Shown one piece after another: positions 45,210-55,985 of a stretch of 64,000 bases of DNA. Position 1 is the stretch's first letter, and each line of letters opens with the position of its first letter. The notes under the pieces were generated by a model. That model was not told where the DNA came from, ran no database searches, and saw nothing but the letters and a program-made list of their open reading frames with translations. Origin of the DNA: Corythucha ciliata (taxonomy: Eukaryota > Arthropoda > Insecta > Hemiptera > Tingidae); the NCBI GenBank assembly GCA_038030265.1, contig CM075939.1:41211253-41275252 (forward strand). Reading direction: 5' to 3'. The position numbers and the translations under genes were made by a program.

Positions 45210-46110
45210 GGCTAAAAAGGAAATGTGCATTTTTTGCGATGGGTCACATTAATCATCGGAATGTCGTAAGGCGTCTGCCATACCATACCACCAAAAGCGT
45301 CAGATTGTTTCTAAGAGGGGGTGCTGTTTCCGATGTTTGAAATACCGCCACCTAGGCAAAGTCTGTCCCACTACGCGAAAATGTGCAAAATGTAAGAAAG
45401 GCCATGCCACAAGTATGTGTACGCTACCGCAAAACCCCCACTGACAACATGTTAGCCAGTTTCTCGGCCCGCCCACAGGTGGTTTTGCAGACTATTCAAA
45501 TCTATCTTAAAAGTCCAACATTGGGAAAAGCGCCAAAAATTGTTAAGGTAATTAATTTGACTCGGGTGCACAACGAAGTTTTATTCGCAAAGAAACGGTG
45601 CGAGAGATGGGGTATACGCCCTTAAGAACAGAAGAACTCACGCATGCGCTCTTCTCGGGTCTTCAAACTGAGACTGTTAAGCATAGCGTTTACCGAATTC
45701 ATGTTTTCAACAAAGACTACCACTGTAATTTTGAGGCATTGGATCAAGAGACAATTTGTAATTATCAGGGTCCCTCCATTCAGACGCGCTCCCCCCCCCC
45801 CCCATGAGCTTCTTTTCGAGGACGGTGAACCCGACGCCCCGATCGATGTTTTGATTGGAGCGGATATCATGGCCAAGTTATTGACTGGTAGATCTAAAAA
45901 ATTAAATGAAAACATTCTGGCAGTGGAAACTTCCTTGGGGTGGACGGCACTGGGTAAACTAGCAAATTCGACGAAAATGAATGAAGCGAGCAACGCCACC
46001 GTCGTATGTCTTATAACAATTAAGCCGCTAGTCAAGCTGTGGGAATTGGACGCGTTGGGAATACATGACCCGACTGCGACAGATATAAAGCCGAACATCT
46101 GGAGTCGATT
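45210..46110 (+). pseudogene. BEL/Pao zinc knuckle and aspartic protease region
   Basis: In shifting frames: a CFRCLKYRHLGKVC zinc knuckle followed by CAKCKKGHATSMC (about 45,330-45,420), then a LLQTIQIYLKSPTLGK-like protease lead-in, LDFGSQRSFI-like residues in the active-site position, and ALFSGLQTETVKH. At 45,644-46,110 come APIDVLIGADIMAKLL and LGWTALGKL, which follow the protease in BEL polyproteins. A C run at 45,790-45,803 shifts the frame. Confidence 0.75.
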
Positions 46111-46279
46111 AATGATTTTTTTTCGAGACGCCTTACGTTTTGACGACGAAGATCGCCCTGTAGTTCGGTTTCCTTGGAAGACAGACTCCTCGGAACTAAA
46201 GGATAATTAAGCACTTGCTCTACGCAGAACGACCGCCCAGCAGCGGAAACTGAAGGAGAAAAACCAAATTGACGCCTAT

Positions 46280-46620
46280 ACTTAAAGTTTTTGAGACTTG
46301 GCTCGACGAAGGAATTATCGAGCAGTGTGATACACGCAGCAAGACACAAATCAAGGGGTAGAGGTGCATTTAATCGCAGCAAAGTCCAGGATTGCACCCC
46401 TCCAGGAAATAACCATCCCACGTATGGAATTGTTAGCAGCGGTCATCGGTGTCAGACTCTTTCATTCTCTGACGAGCGGCAAGGAAAAGTCCGTGCGATT
46501 TTTGGACAGATCCGACTACAGTTTTGGCCTGGCTGAATCGGCAAGACAGTTGGGCCACTTTCGTTAAGAATCGTGTAGATGAGATTCGGCGACTGAGAGC
46601 TGGCACCATATACCTGGTCC
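46280..46620 (+). pseudogene. BEL/Pao RNase H-region remnant
   Basis: HLIAAKSRIAPLQEITIPRMELLAAVIGVRL (read 46,364 onward) is the highly conserved BEL segment at the RT/RNase H junction. It is followed by a degraded [12 protein letters not shown] stretch where relatives have a SDSxxxLxWI motif. The RT palm itself is deleted between about 46,200 and 46,280. Confidence 0.75.
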
Positions 46621-46739
46621 TGACAATCCAGCGGATCTCCCGTCTAGGGGATGTGACGCGAAAATGTTGTGGGGCTCTCGATGGTGGGAGGGACCCACCT
46701 GGCTCCCAAGAAGACCCGAGGAATGGCCCTCCGAAAATG

Positions 46740-47180
46740 CTGAGGAAACAGAGGAAGAAATAAATCGTGAAAAGAGGAAAACAGCTGTCGTTCAGATCTT
46801 AACGGAATTCGCGTGGATACACAGGCGATTTTTCGGGCAGATCATCCGATTGGTGGGCTGGATTCGGTGGTTTGGCTACAACGCGCGAGCGACTGTTAGA
46901 CGGTCGGGTGAGTTAACAGCTCCTGAGCTTATAAAAGCTGAAACGCGCCTGGTGCAGGAAGACGCTTTCATTGTGATAAAGGACTCGCGATTAAAAACTC
47001 TTAACGTTTTTTCCGACGGCGACGGATTATTACGTCTCAGAACTAGACTGTCTCAGGGAAACGACGGCCCCGATTTCAGCCACCCGATAATTCTTCCGCG
47101 TGATCATGTCGTCACGGAGCGACTGTTGCGGGAGATTCACCTGAGGAACTGCCACGCCGGTACTCAGACAATGCTGAGTA
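46740..47180 (+). pseudogene. BEL/Pao integrase N-terminal part
   Basis: Continuous frame with LTAPELIKAETRLVQEDAF, the lead-in to HPIILPRDHVVTERLLREIHLRNCHAGTQTML. The two histidines are the first half of the HHCC zinc-binding motif. Interrupted after the Met-Leu-Ser codons by the 250-bp insertion. Confidence 0.8.
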
Positions 47181-47430
47181 CAGGTAATTGATTAATAATT
47201 TGAGTATAACATTCTTGTATTTTATTTAAATATGCCGACTAGTTTCGGGGTAAATGCACCCCATTTTCAAGGCATCCGTAGGTCGCAAAACAACTTAAAG
47301 AAGACATAACAACAATTAGTCCCAGTTCTCAAAAACAACCAACAAACAGCAAAATACTCACATCTCCCCGTCACATGTCAATAAAACACACATCCAACAA
47401 TCCTGTTGATAGACAGGTATTTATTTAATA
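47181..47430 (-). mobile_element. 250-bp retroposon tail inserted in BEL integrase
   Basis: Flanked by a 7-bp duplication ctgagta (47,174-47,180 and 47,431-47,437). On the minus strand it contains gaaaatggggtgcatttacc then ccgaaactagtcgg: a 5-bp stem (ggggt/acccc) closed by CGAAAC, then an A/T-rich end with AATAAA. This stem-CGAAAC arrangement is common in tails of Penelope-like and related retroposons and resembles 29,915-29,945. The family is not certain. Confidence 0.6.
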
Positions 47431-47437
47431 CTGAGTA

Positions 47438-48260
47438 TTTCTAGAGAAAAATATTGGATTTTGGGAGGGCGCAAAACAGTCAACCGTATAGTGAGGCAAT
47501 GCATACGTTGTGAAATATTTTCGGCGAAGCCTGCGCACGCATGCGAGGTGGATTTGCCAGCTGAGCGTATCCGACAGGCGGCACCGTTTGAGTTGGTAGG
47601 AAAAACGGCGAGAAAATTTGGGTGTGTTTATACCAACGATATATAAAAGAACTGGATTGCTCATCAGTGCTGATAAAGAATAGCCATCAGTTAAGTTACC
47701 AAAGTGGATGAGGGGGGTGGAGTTTCAAAATAAGTGCCGTGTTGCCATAACTACACAAGGAGAGGGACAGGGTGATTGTTTACCAGGGGACGACCTGCCA
47801 CCTCCACGACCCTCCAGTCCGCTGTGAGCAATCCAGGTTTATATGTATATCGTTGGTTTATACACCTGTGCTAATATCAGAGCTGTACATTTGGAGATGG
47901 TGGAAGCACTGTCTACCGAAGCGTTTCTGTTGAGTCTTCGGCGTTTTGTGGCCCGGCGGGGCAAACCGCGATTGATTTTCTGCGACAACGGCACAAATTT
48001 CCGAGGCGCTTATGGTCTCCTGCGGAATGTTGAATGGACCGCAGGGTTCGGCCGATCCAATCGAGTGGAGATTTTCTCCCCCCTCCGCGAAGAGCCCTTT
48101 TTTCCGTCGAACGATGTGCAGTCCAGAAGATGCATTGCTCCCGCAGAACGCAGTTGGGTTACGCACGAAGGTTTTGTGGGTCAGTATCTTGGATGGTTGG
48201 CGAGGAGCAAGGGGCCTCGCAGCTATCAACCCTTTACCCGGCAGCGTCCTCTATAAAGGA
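47438..48260 (+). pseudogene. BEL/Pao integrase, zinc-binding second half and catalytic core
   Basis: Resumes with WILGGRKTVNRIVRQCIRC (the CC half of HHCC). After a deletion/rearrangement at ~47,640-47,840 comes YIVGLYTCANIRAVHLEMVEAL and LIFCDNGTNFRGA with the second catalytic Asp. The region that should carry the catalytic Glu (after ~48,040) is degenerate and readable only in fragments of three frames. Confidence 0.75.
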
Positions 48261-48400
48261 CGTTCCTTTAACAACGTTATTTCGTACCCATTTTGGCTTT
48301 GTTTACGGGCTTTGAGGCGTTGTACTTTTTACTTGACTTATAAGCTTCCAAAAATTCCGCTAGGAGGGTCACTCACTTCAAGATAGAAGGCATTATCTCA

Positions 48401-48842
48401 ACAGTAAATTAGAACTCCACAAGTTGATGCTGATGAAATGGAGCCCCCAATTTCTCGTGAGTAAATAATGCCTAAAATGTTCTTTTTATCAACAAAGTTA
48501 TGCAAATTCGTAATTTTGGGGTATTAATCTTCATTATGAACCATTAGTTTATTGATATTCTTGGGAATTGAAATGGAAATTTGTTATTGAAGTTGACGTC
48601 CTTCTCAAAGGACGTTGCCTGGAGTGGCTGAAACCTTTTCCAGGTTGGATTCGTAGGTTATGTACTTCATGAATGACATTGCCCATAAAAAATAAGACCA
48701 AGTGGTCGAAACATCCAGATGATGTTGGCATAAGACTCGCATCTGCCTTATGTTGTTTGTACCAATCTTTACTTTTTTGGTACTGTATTCTAATATTGGC
48801 CGTGATGATGGCTGTGTGGTTTTGTTACTTAATTCTTTTGTT

Positions 48843-48874
<32 letters not shown>

Positions 48875-49663
48875 GATGCTGTTCATGGTATTTTGATTCT
48901 TCAAATTACTTTGAAATCCTGTTCCTGAAAATTTGGTTTCAAATTTAAAAATTTGCATTAACAGTAAATTTGTTTTGGGTTTGTTTTATTTTCCAAATTA
49001 TTTACTTTGCTTGTAAGATTTCAATTGACTGAACACCTTCCATCGACTAAATACTGCAATTACACTTCCACTGGATGGGTAATGTCACACATAAATGACA
49101 TAAATTTGGTTCTGTCAAAATCCGAAGAGCCGGCAACGTCCTACGTGAAGGACAGACCCTATTGACCATATGTGAGTACCATTATAGATTTCATTGATCA
49201 TTTATGTCATTTTGACAAATAAATAGGTGAATAAAAACAAGAAATAATTTTTTACTACAAAATCTACCTCATCGCCAGGTTAAGGGTTAGATAAAGAGGG
49301 TCGAGTCAAATCCCTAGAGGGTTGAGGCATTGTCGCTACATTATTTGGTAAGTATATGTATAGATTCGGGAGATGTCAATGTCAATTTCATTCCGGTAAG
49401 GCGCATGCCCCCCGTGCATGAAAGTGACGTCACTCGCAGGGAGCTGTGCCTGTTTCTCAAGATAAATTTGCTTTTGAATAAGCCAACCCCGCTTAATTTT
49501 GTTTTCCAGTCACAAAATTCGTGACAATGGGGGTTTTAGTGAGCCAGAAACATTTCAAATGAGGTTTTGCGAGAGTGAAATCCGAGAAATTGATTTTTTA
49601 GTGAGTGTACAGTGTGAAATTTTGTCCAAAAGAAACTATATCTCTCTATCAAATTCATTTCAT
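48401..49663. other. No gene recognised; poly(T) at ~48,846-48,870
   Basis: Spacer with a long T tract and two inverted ~17-bp blocks containing cataaatgacataaat near 49,090-49,215. ORFs across the T tract are artefacts. Confidence 0.35.
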
Positions 49664-49832
49664 CTCAAGGTCTATATATACAGACTACTCGGACGTGACC
49701 TAGGAACACGTGGGACTATGCGTGTCCGAGCAATGTGAATGTAATCAAATAAAACCTTTTTCTTGAATTTTGTATCACACGTGGGAATGTGTGTTCCCAC
49801 GCACGTCTCCGAGTAGTCTGTATTGACCTTAA
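49664..49832. mobile_element. Palindromic MITE 4
   Basis: Arms aaggtctatatatacagact... (then actcggacgtg) and the inverse ...cacgtctccgagtagtctgtattgacctt pair over ~55 bp around an ~55-bp AT-rich centre. Non-coding. Confidence 0.7.
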
Positions 49833-50017
49833 GCCATATGAACGCAAAATGAGTCTTTCCATTTTTCACCCCTTCTTTGTTCACTACCCACCTCCACACT
49901 AATCTCCAAAGGTATTCTTCTCAGTGCCCCCCGCCCCAGATTTCAAGACGTTCCAACGAAAATTTCCCACCACTGTCGAGTGGTGTACGGGGGGGGGGGG
50001 GCAAGTACGAAGGGGTG

Positions 50018-50991
50018 AGAAAAGGTACTAAATAGCGGCTGAATTTGCGAAAAACGCTAGTTCGCAGCAAAAATTGACAAAATTAGCTAATTAAACCGCC
50101 GCTAAAAGTCAGAAAAACGCTAATTCGCGAATAAAATTGGAACAAAAGCTAATTTCGCGGCAAAAGTTGAAAAGATTCGCTAATTAATGCGCGGTTAAAA
50201 TGGAGAAAAATCGCTAAATCGTGTAAGAAATAGAGAAAAATTATTAATTCACTGATAAATGCAGGAAAAACGTTAATCCGCTGATATACAAATGAAAAAA
50301 ATCACTTCCTGGATCGCGGCAGAAATTGAGCAAAAACGCGGCAATTGATCTGCGGCTCTATAATTGGGGAAAAACGGTAATTTATACTTAAAAGTGAAAA
50401 AAATGCTAATGCGAGGCTGAACTGTAAAATAAAAAGCGTTAACTTCCGGGCAATATTTAAAAAATCACTAATTTTACGATCTCATAGAGACAAAGTGCTA
50501 ATTCACAGCTAAAAAGGAAAACGTCACTAATTTGCAGCCGTGGAAAACGCCAATTTGTGGCCAAAATTGGAAAAACAATCGCTAACTTTCGGCTAAAATT
50601 AATGTAAGGAAAATTACAACTTAAATTCACGAATAAATTGAAACTATTATAATCTCTGATTTAATGATTCACAACTAAAATTGAAAATGCGGTTTCTGAA
50701 GGCAAATTTTGAAGGGAGGCATCAGAAAGCAATTTCGTAGCCAAAAATTGAGAAAAAACGCAAATTCATGGGCATAAGTGAAAAAAGACCGCTAATTAGC
50801 GGCTGAAATTCAGAAAAACGTTACTCGCGGCTAACCTTGAGAAAAAGCTCTAATTTGTGGGTAAAAAATGCATCGCTAAAAGTGTAAAAAAAGCTGCAAA
50901 ATTTGAGAAAATCACTAATTCGTTGATTGATTCGAGGAAAATTGCTAGTTCTCAGCTCAAATGGAGGAGAACATTTTCAATTTTACCTGCA
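50018..50991 (-). repeat. Left arm of ~1-kb inverted repeat (array family 1)
   Basis: Array family 1 in reverse orientation. The entire stretch is the near-perfect reverse complement of 52,895-53,913, unit by unit, including odd variants (gatctcatagagacaaagtg; cttcctggatcgcggcag). The main difference is a ~30-bp unit present only in the right arm, near 53,430-53,465. Confidence 0.9.
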
Positions 50992-52106
50992 GTGCTCAGG
51001 TAAAAATGAGAGAAATAACCAAAAGAATCCAAGCAGCCAGCACCCAAAGTCTGACAAATACAATCCCGAAATTACATCTCCCTGTACTATAAATCTGCGT
51101 AATTGTCAGCCACGTGTTGCTAGTTTCCGCTATTTATTTCCGTGAAATTGTCAGTTTTTGGTATTTTATTTCCAGAAAATTTCGAGTTCCAGGGATCTTT
51201 CTCAGTGACCATGGATTTCGGGCCAAGCCAACCCCGACAGCACTCGAATCCTGATGGATGGACGTAAATTTGAAATATTCTGCAGATAAAATTCTGCGAA
51301 TCTAAAAGTCGCTACTGGCTGAATATTCGCGATATTGAAGGTTGAAGATTGAAAGTTGCTTTAAAAACTTCGATTGCTCATAGTTTCCGGTCTTCATTTA
51401 CGCGAAATTAAAAGTTTAGGGTCTTGAAGCAAAATAACATTTGCGAGACCATTTTTATAACGGTAGAACTCTGGATAGCATGCCCCGATGATTACCCACG
51501 AAATTCGGGTGTTCATTTCAGATAAATTGCAAGATCAATGCCCTTAATTTCTGGGAAATTGCAAGTTTCGGTGCTATAAATCTCCGTGAAATAGCAAGTT
51601 TACAATTGTTTTTTTTTGTTTTGTGTTTTTTTTGGGCTCGGACCCCGGGCTAGCCGGCCACGACGGAATTACGCATCGTAGGCTGACAAATGCCAGTACG
51701 CAACATTCAAGGGGGTAAATATCTGTGAAATTGGATCCTTCCAGGCACAATGTTTGCGAAATTGCAAGTTTCGGGGTCGATTTATTTTATAATTTGTGGA
51801 CCCTGGGCTAGCCGACTCCGACATACACGATTAGCCGTGCGATCATTCGTCGTAACTAGAGATAAGTCATTTTTGATTTTGCAAATTCGGGTCCTAATTT
51901 GAACAAAATTATCGCCACTTTCTGGCAGAATGTCTGCGAAATTGAAATTTTCGGATTTCTGGACGATAAGTCACCATTATTCTGATCAACAAGTGAACGA
52001 AATACGGTGTCCAGGCGGATTTCTGGGTTCGCGGTAAAGTGTGCCCGATTTTGCCAGTTTTGGCGATATTTTTAACCGAAACTCTTTTACTGGGCTTTGT
52101 GCCCAT
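50992..52106. repeat. Array family 5, spacer of the inverted repeat
   Basis: Degenerate repeats with ctgcgaaattgcaagtttcgg-like cores and three longer-period blocks with gggctagccgactccgac-like text (51,218; 51,650; 51,788). No gene. Confidence 0.55.
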
Positions 52107-52175
52107 TGAAAAATTGAATGAAACCAGATGATTTTCTTCAAAAGTGTAGCACTCGCGAAACAATGGAACGGACCT
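52107..52175. mobile_element. Right-half copy of MITE 2
   Basis: Matches 15,150-15,217 almost exactly, ending gaaacaatggaacggacct. Lies just downstream of the first zinc-finger gene. Confidence 0.75.
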
Positions 52176-52194
52176 GTATACTTTATTATCTTTG

Positions 52195-52200
52195 TTTATT
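52195..52200 (-). terminator. Poly(A) signal of zinc-finger gene 1
   Basis: AATAAA on the minus strand, 88 bp past the stop codon, with another at 52,182-52,187. The paralogue has two in the same positions (54,347-54,352; 54,334-54,339). Confidence 0.6.
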
Positions 52201-52287
52201 TTAATTTAATTTAAAAGGTTCGAATGACATGGAATTAGAGCTGTTGGGGGCATTTGTAGCCCCCCACGTGCGTGAACAAGACAATGT

Positions 52288-52656
52288 TTACTGGTCGGTG
52301 TGATGCTTTCGAAGATGTTTAGCAAGATGGATCTTTTGGGTGCCCTTGTAGTCACAGAGTGGGCAATGGAAGGGCTTCTCGCCGGTGTGCGTCCGATTAT
52401 GTTTAACAAGATTATGTTTACGGGCACACCTGAACTCACAGTATTCACACTTGAAGGGCTTCTCGCCGGTGTGCTGTCGAAGATGCCTTTCAAGAACACT
52501 TTGAAAGCCGCATTGGAACTCACAGTAAGAGCATTTGTACTGTTTCTCGTCATCGGCCGTGGCTTCCGTTGGAAAATGTTCATGAAGTTCACTCTCTTCG
52601 TCCTCGCACCTGCAGTCAGGACACGAAAACGTGTTCGTTAGTTCTGACATAGCCAA
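52288..52656 (-). CDS. Small C2H2 zinc-finger protein (122 aa)
   Basis: An intact single-exon ORF. Three canonical C2H2 fingers at about residues 40-62, 68-90 and 96-118 are joined by TGEKP linkers, so the protein should bind DNA in the nucleus. An N-terminal CPDC...HEH segment (12-27) looks like a decayed or divergent finger; residues 28-39 are acidic. The last two fingers and the C-terminal Asp-Gln are nearly identical to those of the neighbouring 260-residue gene, and 5' and 3' flanks are homologous too, so the two are tandem duplicates differing by about six fingers. It lies between the arms of a large inverted repeat. Its binding site is unknown. Confidence 0.85.
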   Translation of the reverse strand: MAMSELTNTFSCPDCRCEDEESELHEHFPTEATADDEKQYKCSYCEFQCGFQSVLERHLRQHTGEKPFKCEYCEFRCARKHNLVKHNRTHTGEKPFHCPLCDYKGTQKIHLAKHLRKHHTDQ

Positions 52657-52894
52657 AATAGGTATATCGACGTCAAGGAAAACTTGGTAAGGGAACGGCT
52701 CAAGCAGGCCTCTGAAGTCTGAACTGGTCGTCTACCGATAGAAGACTATTTTAAAGTGAGAACAAAGTGTAGCGGGAATAATCTGAAACAAAAAAAAAAA
52801 AATGTTTATGTTGTTTTAAGAAGAGAGCAATGGCCACGAATTGTGAATGCCGGCCCAATGCTTCCTTATCTTGAAAAAGGGATATATTTTGCAT

Positions 52895-53913
52895 TGCAAG
52901 TAAAATTGAAAATGTTCTCTTCCATTTGAGCTGAGAACTAGCAATTTTCCTCGAATCAATCAACGAATTAGTGATTTTCTCAAATTTTGCAGCTCGAATT
53001 AGTGATTTTTTCACTTTTAGCGATGCATTTTTTACCCACAAATTAGAGCTTTTCTCAAGGTTAGCCGCGAGTAACGTTTTTTCTGAATTTCAGCCGCGAA
53101 TTAGAGGTCTTTTTTCACTTATGCCCATGAATTTGCGTTTTTTCTCAATTTTTGGCTACGAAATTGCTTTCAGATGCCTCCCTTCAAAATTTGGCTTCAG
53201 AAACCGCATTTTCAATTTTAGCTGTGGAATCATTAAATCAGAGATTTTAATAGTTTAAATTTATTCGTGAATTTAAGTTGTAATTTTCCTTACATTAATT
53301 TTAGCCGAAAGTTAGCGATTGTTTTTCCAATTTTGGCCACAAATTGGCGTTTTCCACGGCTGCAAATTAGTGATGTTTTCCTTTTTAGCTGTGAATTAGC
53401 ACTTTGTCTCTATGAGATCTTAAAATTAGTGTTTTTCATAATTTTAGCAGACCTAATTAGTGATTTTTTAAATATTGCCCGGAAGTTAACGCTTTTCATT
53501 TTACAGTTCAGCCTCGCATTAGCATTTTTTTCACTTTTAAGTATAAATTACCGTTTTTTCCCCAATTATAGAGCCGCAGATCAATTGCCGCGTTTTTGCT
53601 CAATTTCTGCCGCGATCCAGGAAGTGATTTTTTTCACTTGTATATCAGCGGATTAACGTTTTTCCTGCATTTTATCAGTGAATTAATACTTTTTCTCTAT
53701 TTCTTACACGATTTAGCGATTTTTCTCCATTTTAACCGCGTATTAATTAGCGAATCTTTTCAACTTTTGCCGCGAAATTAGCTTTTGTTCCAATTTTATT
53801 CGCGAATTAGCGTTTTTCTGACTTTTAGCGGCGGTTTAATTAGCTAATTTTGTCAATTTTGGCTGCGAACTAGCGTTTTTCGCAAATTCAGCCGCTAATT
53901 AGTACCTTTCTCT
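52895..53913 (+). repeat. Right arm of ~1-kb inverted repeat (array family 1)
   Basis: Direct-orientation array that mirrors 50,018-50,991 with very few differences. Such identity is far above that between any other two family-1 blocks here, so the inversion or duplication is recent. ORFs at 52,971-53,656 are array artefacts. Confidence 0.9.
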
Positions 53914-54329
53914 TTTTGTCCGCGAATGAGTGTTTTTTCGCAACTTTAGTAAATAAGAAGTAAGTATATAAGAAATAAGTATAGTAAGAGTCCCCATTCT
54001 TCGGGACCCAATCCGAACCCCCTCCCCCGGGCCCGGTTTCGTGTGCCCCTAGCTCTACTCTACGATTAATAAAATAATAATTTTACCTAGATAAAATTAG
54101 TTAGTTCGGGTCGATCCAAATCGCAAGTTAAGGTCCTGACCATGATACTTGGGAATGGAGGGAGTAAATCATGAGCTTCACAAATCCCCCCCCCCCCCAA
54201 GTCCCCTCGATTTCTGGCGGCTGTGATTCGTTATTTGGTTGAAAAATTCATTTTTCGGTCGAAATGAATCCGAGGCTGGTTTTCTGGTATCACGGTCTGT
54301 AGTTGGCTGGAGGGGTTTGATACGACACA
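53914..54329. other. Spacer between inverted repeat and zinc-finger gene 2
   Basis: End of array, then a G/C-run stretch (ccccctcccccgggcccgg) resembling other array-element ends, and unique sequence. No gene. Confidence 0.35.
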
Positions 54330-54346
54330 ATAATTTATTATATTTG

Positions 54347-54352
54347 TTTATT
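54347..54352 (-). terminator. Poly(A) signal of zinc-finger gene 2
   Basis: Minus-strand AATAAA, 103 bp past the stop, with a second at 54,334-54,339. Confidence 0.6.
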
Positions 54353-54454
54353 TCAATTTATTTTAAAAGATTTGAATGACATGAAAAATTTGAGCTGTTG
54401 GGGGCAATTGTAGCCCCCATAGTTTTTATATGAGGGGCGTGAACAAGACAATGT

Positions 54455-55237
54455 TTACTGGTCGGTCTGATGCGTTCGAAGATGTTTATCAAGATGGATC
54501 TTCTGGGTGCCCTTGTAGTCACAGAGTGGGCAATGGAAGGGTTTCTCGCCGGTGTGCCTCCGATTATGTTTAACAAGGTTAGATTTAAGGGCACACTTGA
54601 ACTCACAGTGTGTGCACTCGAAGGGCTTTTCGCCTGTGTGCTTCAGAATATGTCTAGCAAGATTTGATTTAAAGGCAGACTTGTATTCACAGTGTGCGCA
54701 CTCAAAGGGCTTTTCGCCGGTGTGATTTCGAAGATGCTTAAGAATATTTTGTTGGGTGGAGGACTTGTAGTCACAGCGTGGGCAATTGAAGGGTTTCTCG
54801 CCGGTGTGCATTCGATTATGTATAAGAAGATTATATTTAAGGGCGCACTGGTACTTACAGTGTTTGCACTTGAAGAGCTTCTCGCCGGTGTGCGTGCGAA
54901 TATGACGAACAATTTGTTCCTTTCTGGCGAACTTATACTCACAGTGTGAGCACTCGAAAGGCTTCTCACCGGTGTGTTTTTTGATATGACGAACGAGTAA
55001 GCATTTGTGGGCGCACTTGAACTTACAGTGCGCACAGTTGAAGGATTTCTTACTGGCGGCGGCGGCGTGTGTTTTAAGATGTTCATTAAGTTCACTCTCT
55101 GTGTCGCTTTTGAACTGACAGAATGGGTCTGGACAAACGAAATGCCTCTCGCTGTTGTGTGTTTGATGAATATGATAAATTAGTTTGCTCATTAGTGAGT
55201 ACTCGCACCCGCAGTAATGGCATAAAAAAGTACTCAT
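54455..55237 (-). CDS. C2H2 zinc-finger protein (260 aa, nine fingers)
   Basis: Intact single-exon ORF. Nine C2H2 fingers lie at about residues 4-27, 33-57 (with a CPDPFC spacing), 66-88, 94-116, 122-144, 150-172, 178-200, 206-228 and 234-256; fingers 3 to 9 are joined by TGEKP or TGEKL linkers. An Ala-rich linker (58-62) separates the two atypical N-terminal fingers from the array. No KRAB, ZAD or BTB domain is present. A nuclear, sequence-specific DNA-binding role follows from the family; the target is unknown. The start ATG gives a protein beginning directly with a finger; no upstream in-frame Met was seen. Confidence 0.9.
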   Translation of the reverse strand: MSTFLCHYCGCEYSLMSKLIYHIHQTHNSERHFVCPDPFCQFKSDTESELNEHLKTHAAAASKKSFNCAHCKFKCAHKCLLVRHIKKHTGEKPFECSHCEYKFARKEQIVRHIRTHTGEKLFKCKHCKYQCALKYNLLIHNRMHTGEKPFNCPRCDYKSSTQQNILKHLRNHTGEKPFECAHCEYKSAFKSNLARHILKHTGEKPFECTHCEFKCALKSNLVKHNRRHTGEKPFHCPLCDYKGTQKIHLDKHLRTHQTDQ

Positions 55238-55559
55238 TATGGTTTTGAGATACCAACGTCAGGGAGAAAAGCGAATGGATCACTCAGTTTTGAGGTGTCC
55301 GAACTGACTGTGCACCGGTAGAACACAATTTGAAAGTAACTGTAACGGGAATGAAAAAAAAAAAAAATCGTATTTATGTTGTTTTACAAAGTGAGCAAAG
55401 GGCCTTGATTTGTGATTGTTAGACCATTCTTTTCTTATCTGAGAAGGAAAATATTATTTTGTTTTTACTACATAGACCCATTATTTATAGTCGCCTCTTG
55501 AATTAAAATTCTCGAATAGTGGATTTCACCAACTCGGCTTAAGCATGGCACGGCACGGC

Positions 55560-55925
55560 ATCGGCTTAGCTGCAGTGACGATTCCTCGACCCTCCTTCAA
55601 TCGTTCCTCGTCTACTACTCGGCATGCTCTCTCCTGCGTTATTTCTGCGCCAATCCTGGTTTTTAAGGACTCGTTTCAATCTCCGGGGAATTTCGCATCA
55701 CTTTTTCCAATTTCGTCCCGGAAGAGACTTTAAACCCACGTTGAACTTGAAATTTCGACGCTCTTCCTTCGATTTATTTGAAAAAAGGAATACTACTGCA
55801 TAATATGCGGAATTCCCTGGAGATTGAAACGAGCCCTTAAAAACTAGGATTGGTGCAGAAATAAGGCAGGAAAGTGTACGCCGAATAGTTGACGAGGAGG
55901 ATTGAAGGTGCCATGCATGAAGGGT
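55560..55925. mobile_element. Foldback element related to the TTAA MITE
   Basis: Arms of ~110 bp (gacgattcctcgaccctcct... / inverse ...gaggaggattgaaggtgcc) share internal blocks with 62,786-63,144: atttctgc-ccaatc-tgg, ctcgtttcaatctcc / ctcatttaaatcttc, aattttgca. The terminal 15-20 bp differ or are lost. ORFs here are arm artefacts. Confidence 0.65.
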
Positions 55926-55985
55926 ACGTATAAAAGACACAATACCTGGTAACCTCCTCTTGACCGTATAAGACCACAAATCCTA

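Larger units (their letters stand above)
44252..48400 (+). mobile_element. BEL/Pao LTR retrotransposon, heavily deleted
   Basis: Order of parts: putative 5' LTR, tttggcgaccgtgg leader typical of BEL elements, gag start, zinc knuckle, aspartic protease, a short RT/RNase H remnant, integrase zinc-binding and catalytic segments. Large internal deletions removed most of gag and RT, frameshifts are frequent, and a 250-bp insertion (47,181-47,430) splits the integrase. No 3' LTR was found. Dead copy. Confidence 0.85.
52180..52890 (-). repeat. Segmental duplication, copy 1 (zinc-finger gene 1 plus flanks)
   Basis: Both UTR-like flanks align with copy 2 (54,330-55,450): downstream gagctgttgggggca and gaacaagacaatgtttactg, upstream a poly(A) run then tttatgttgttttaa and gagcaa. 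Homology stops almost exactly where the right inverted-repeat arm begins. Confidence 0.75.
54330..55450 (-). repeat. Segmental duplication, copy 2 (zinc-finger gene 2 plus flanks)
   Basis: Partner of 52,180-52,890. Longer because the gene carries more zinc-finger modules. Confidence 0.75.
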
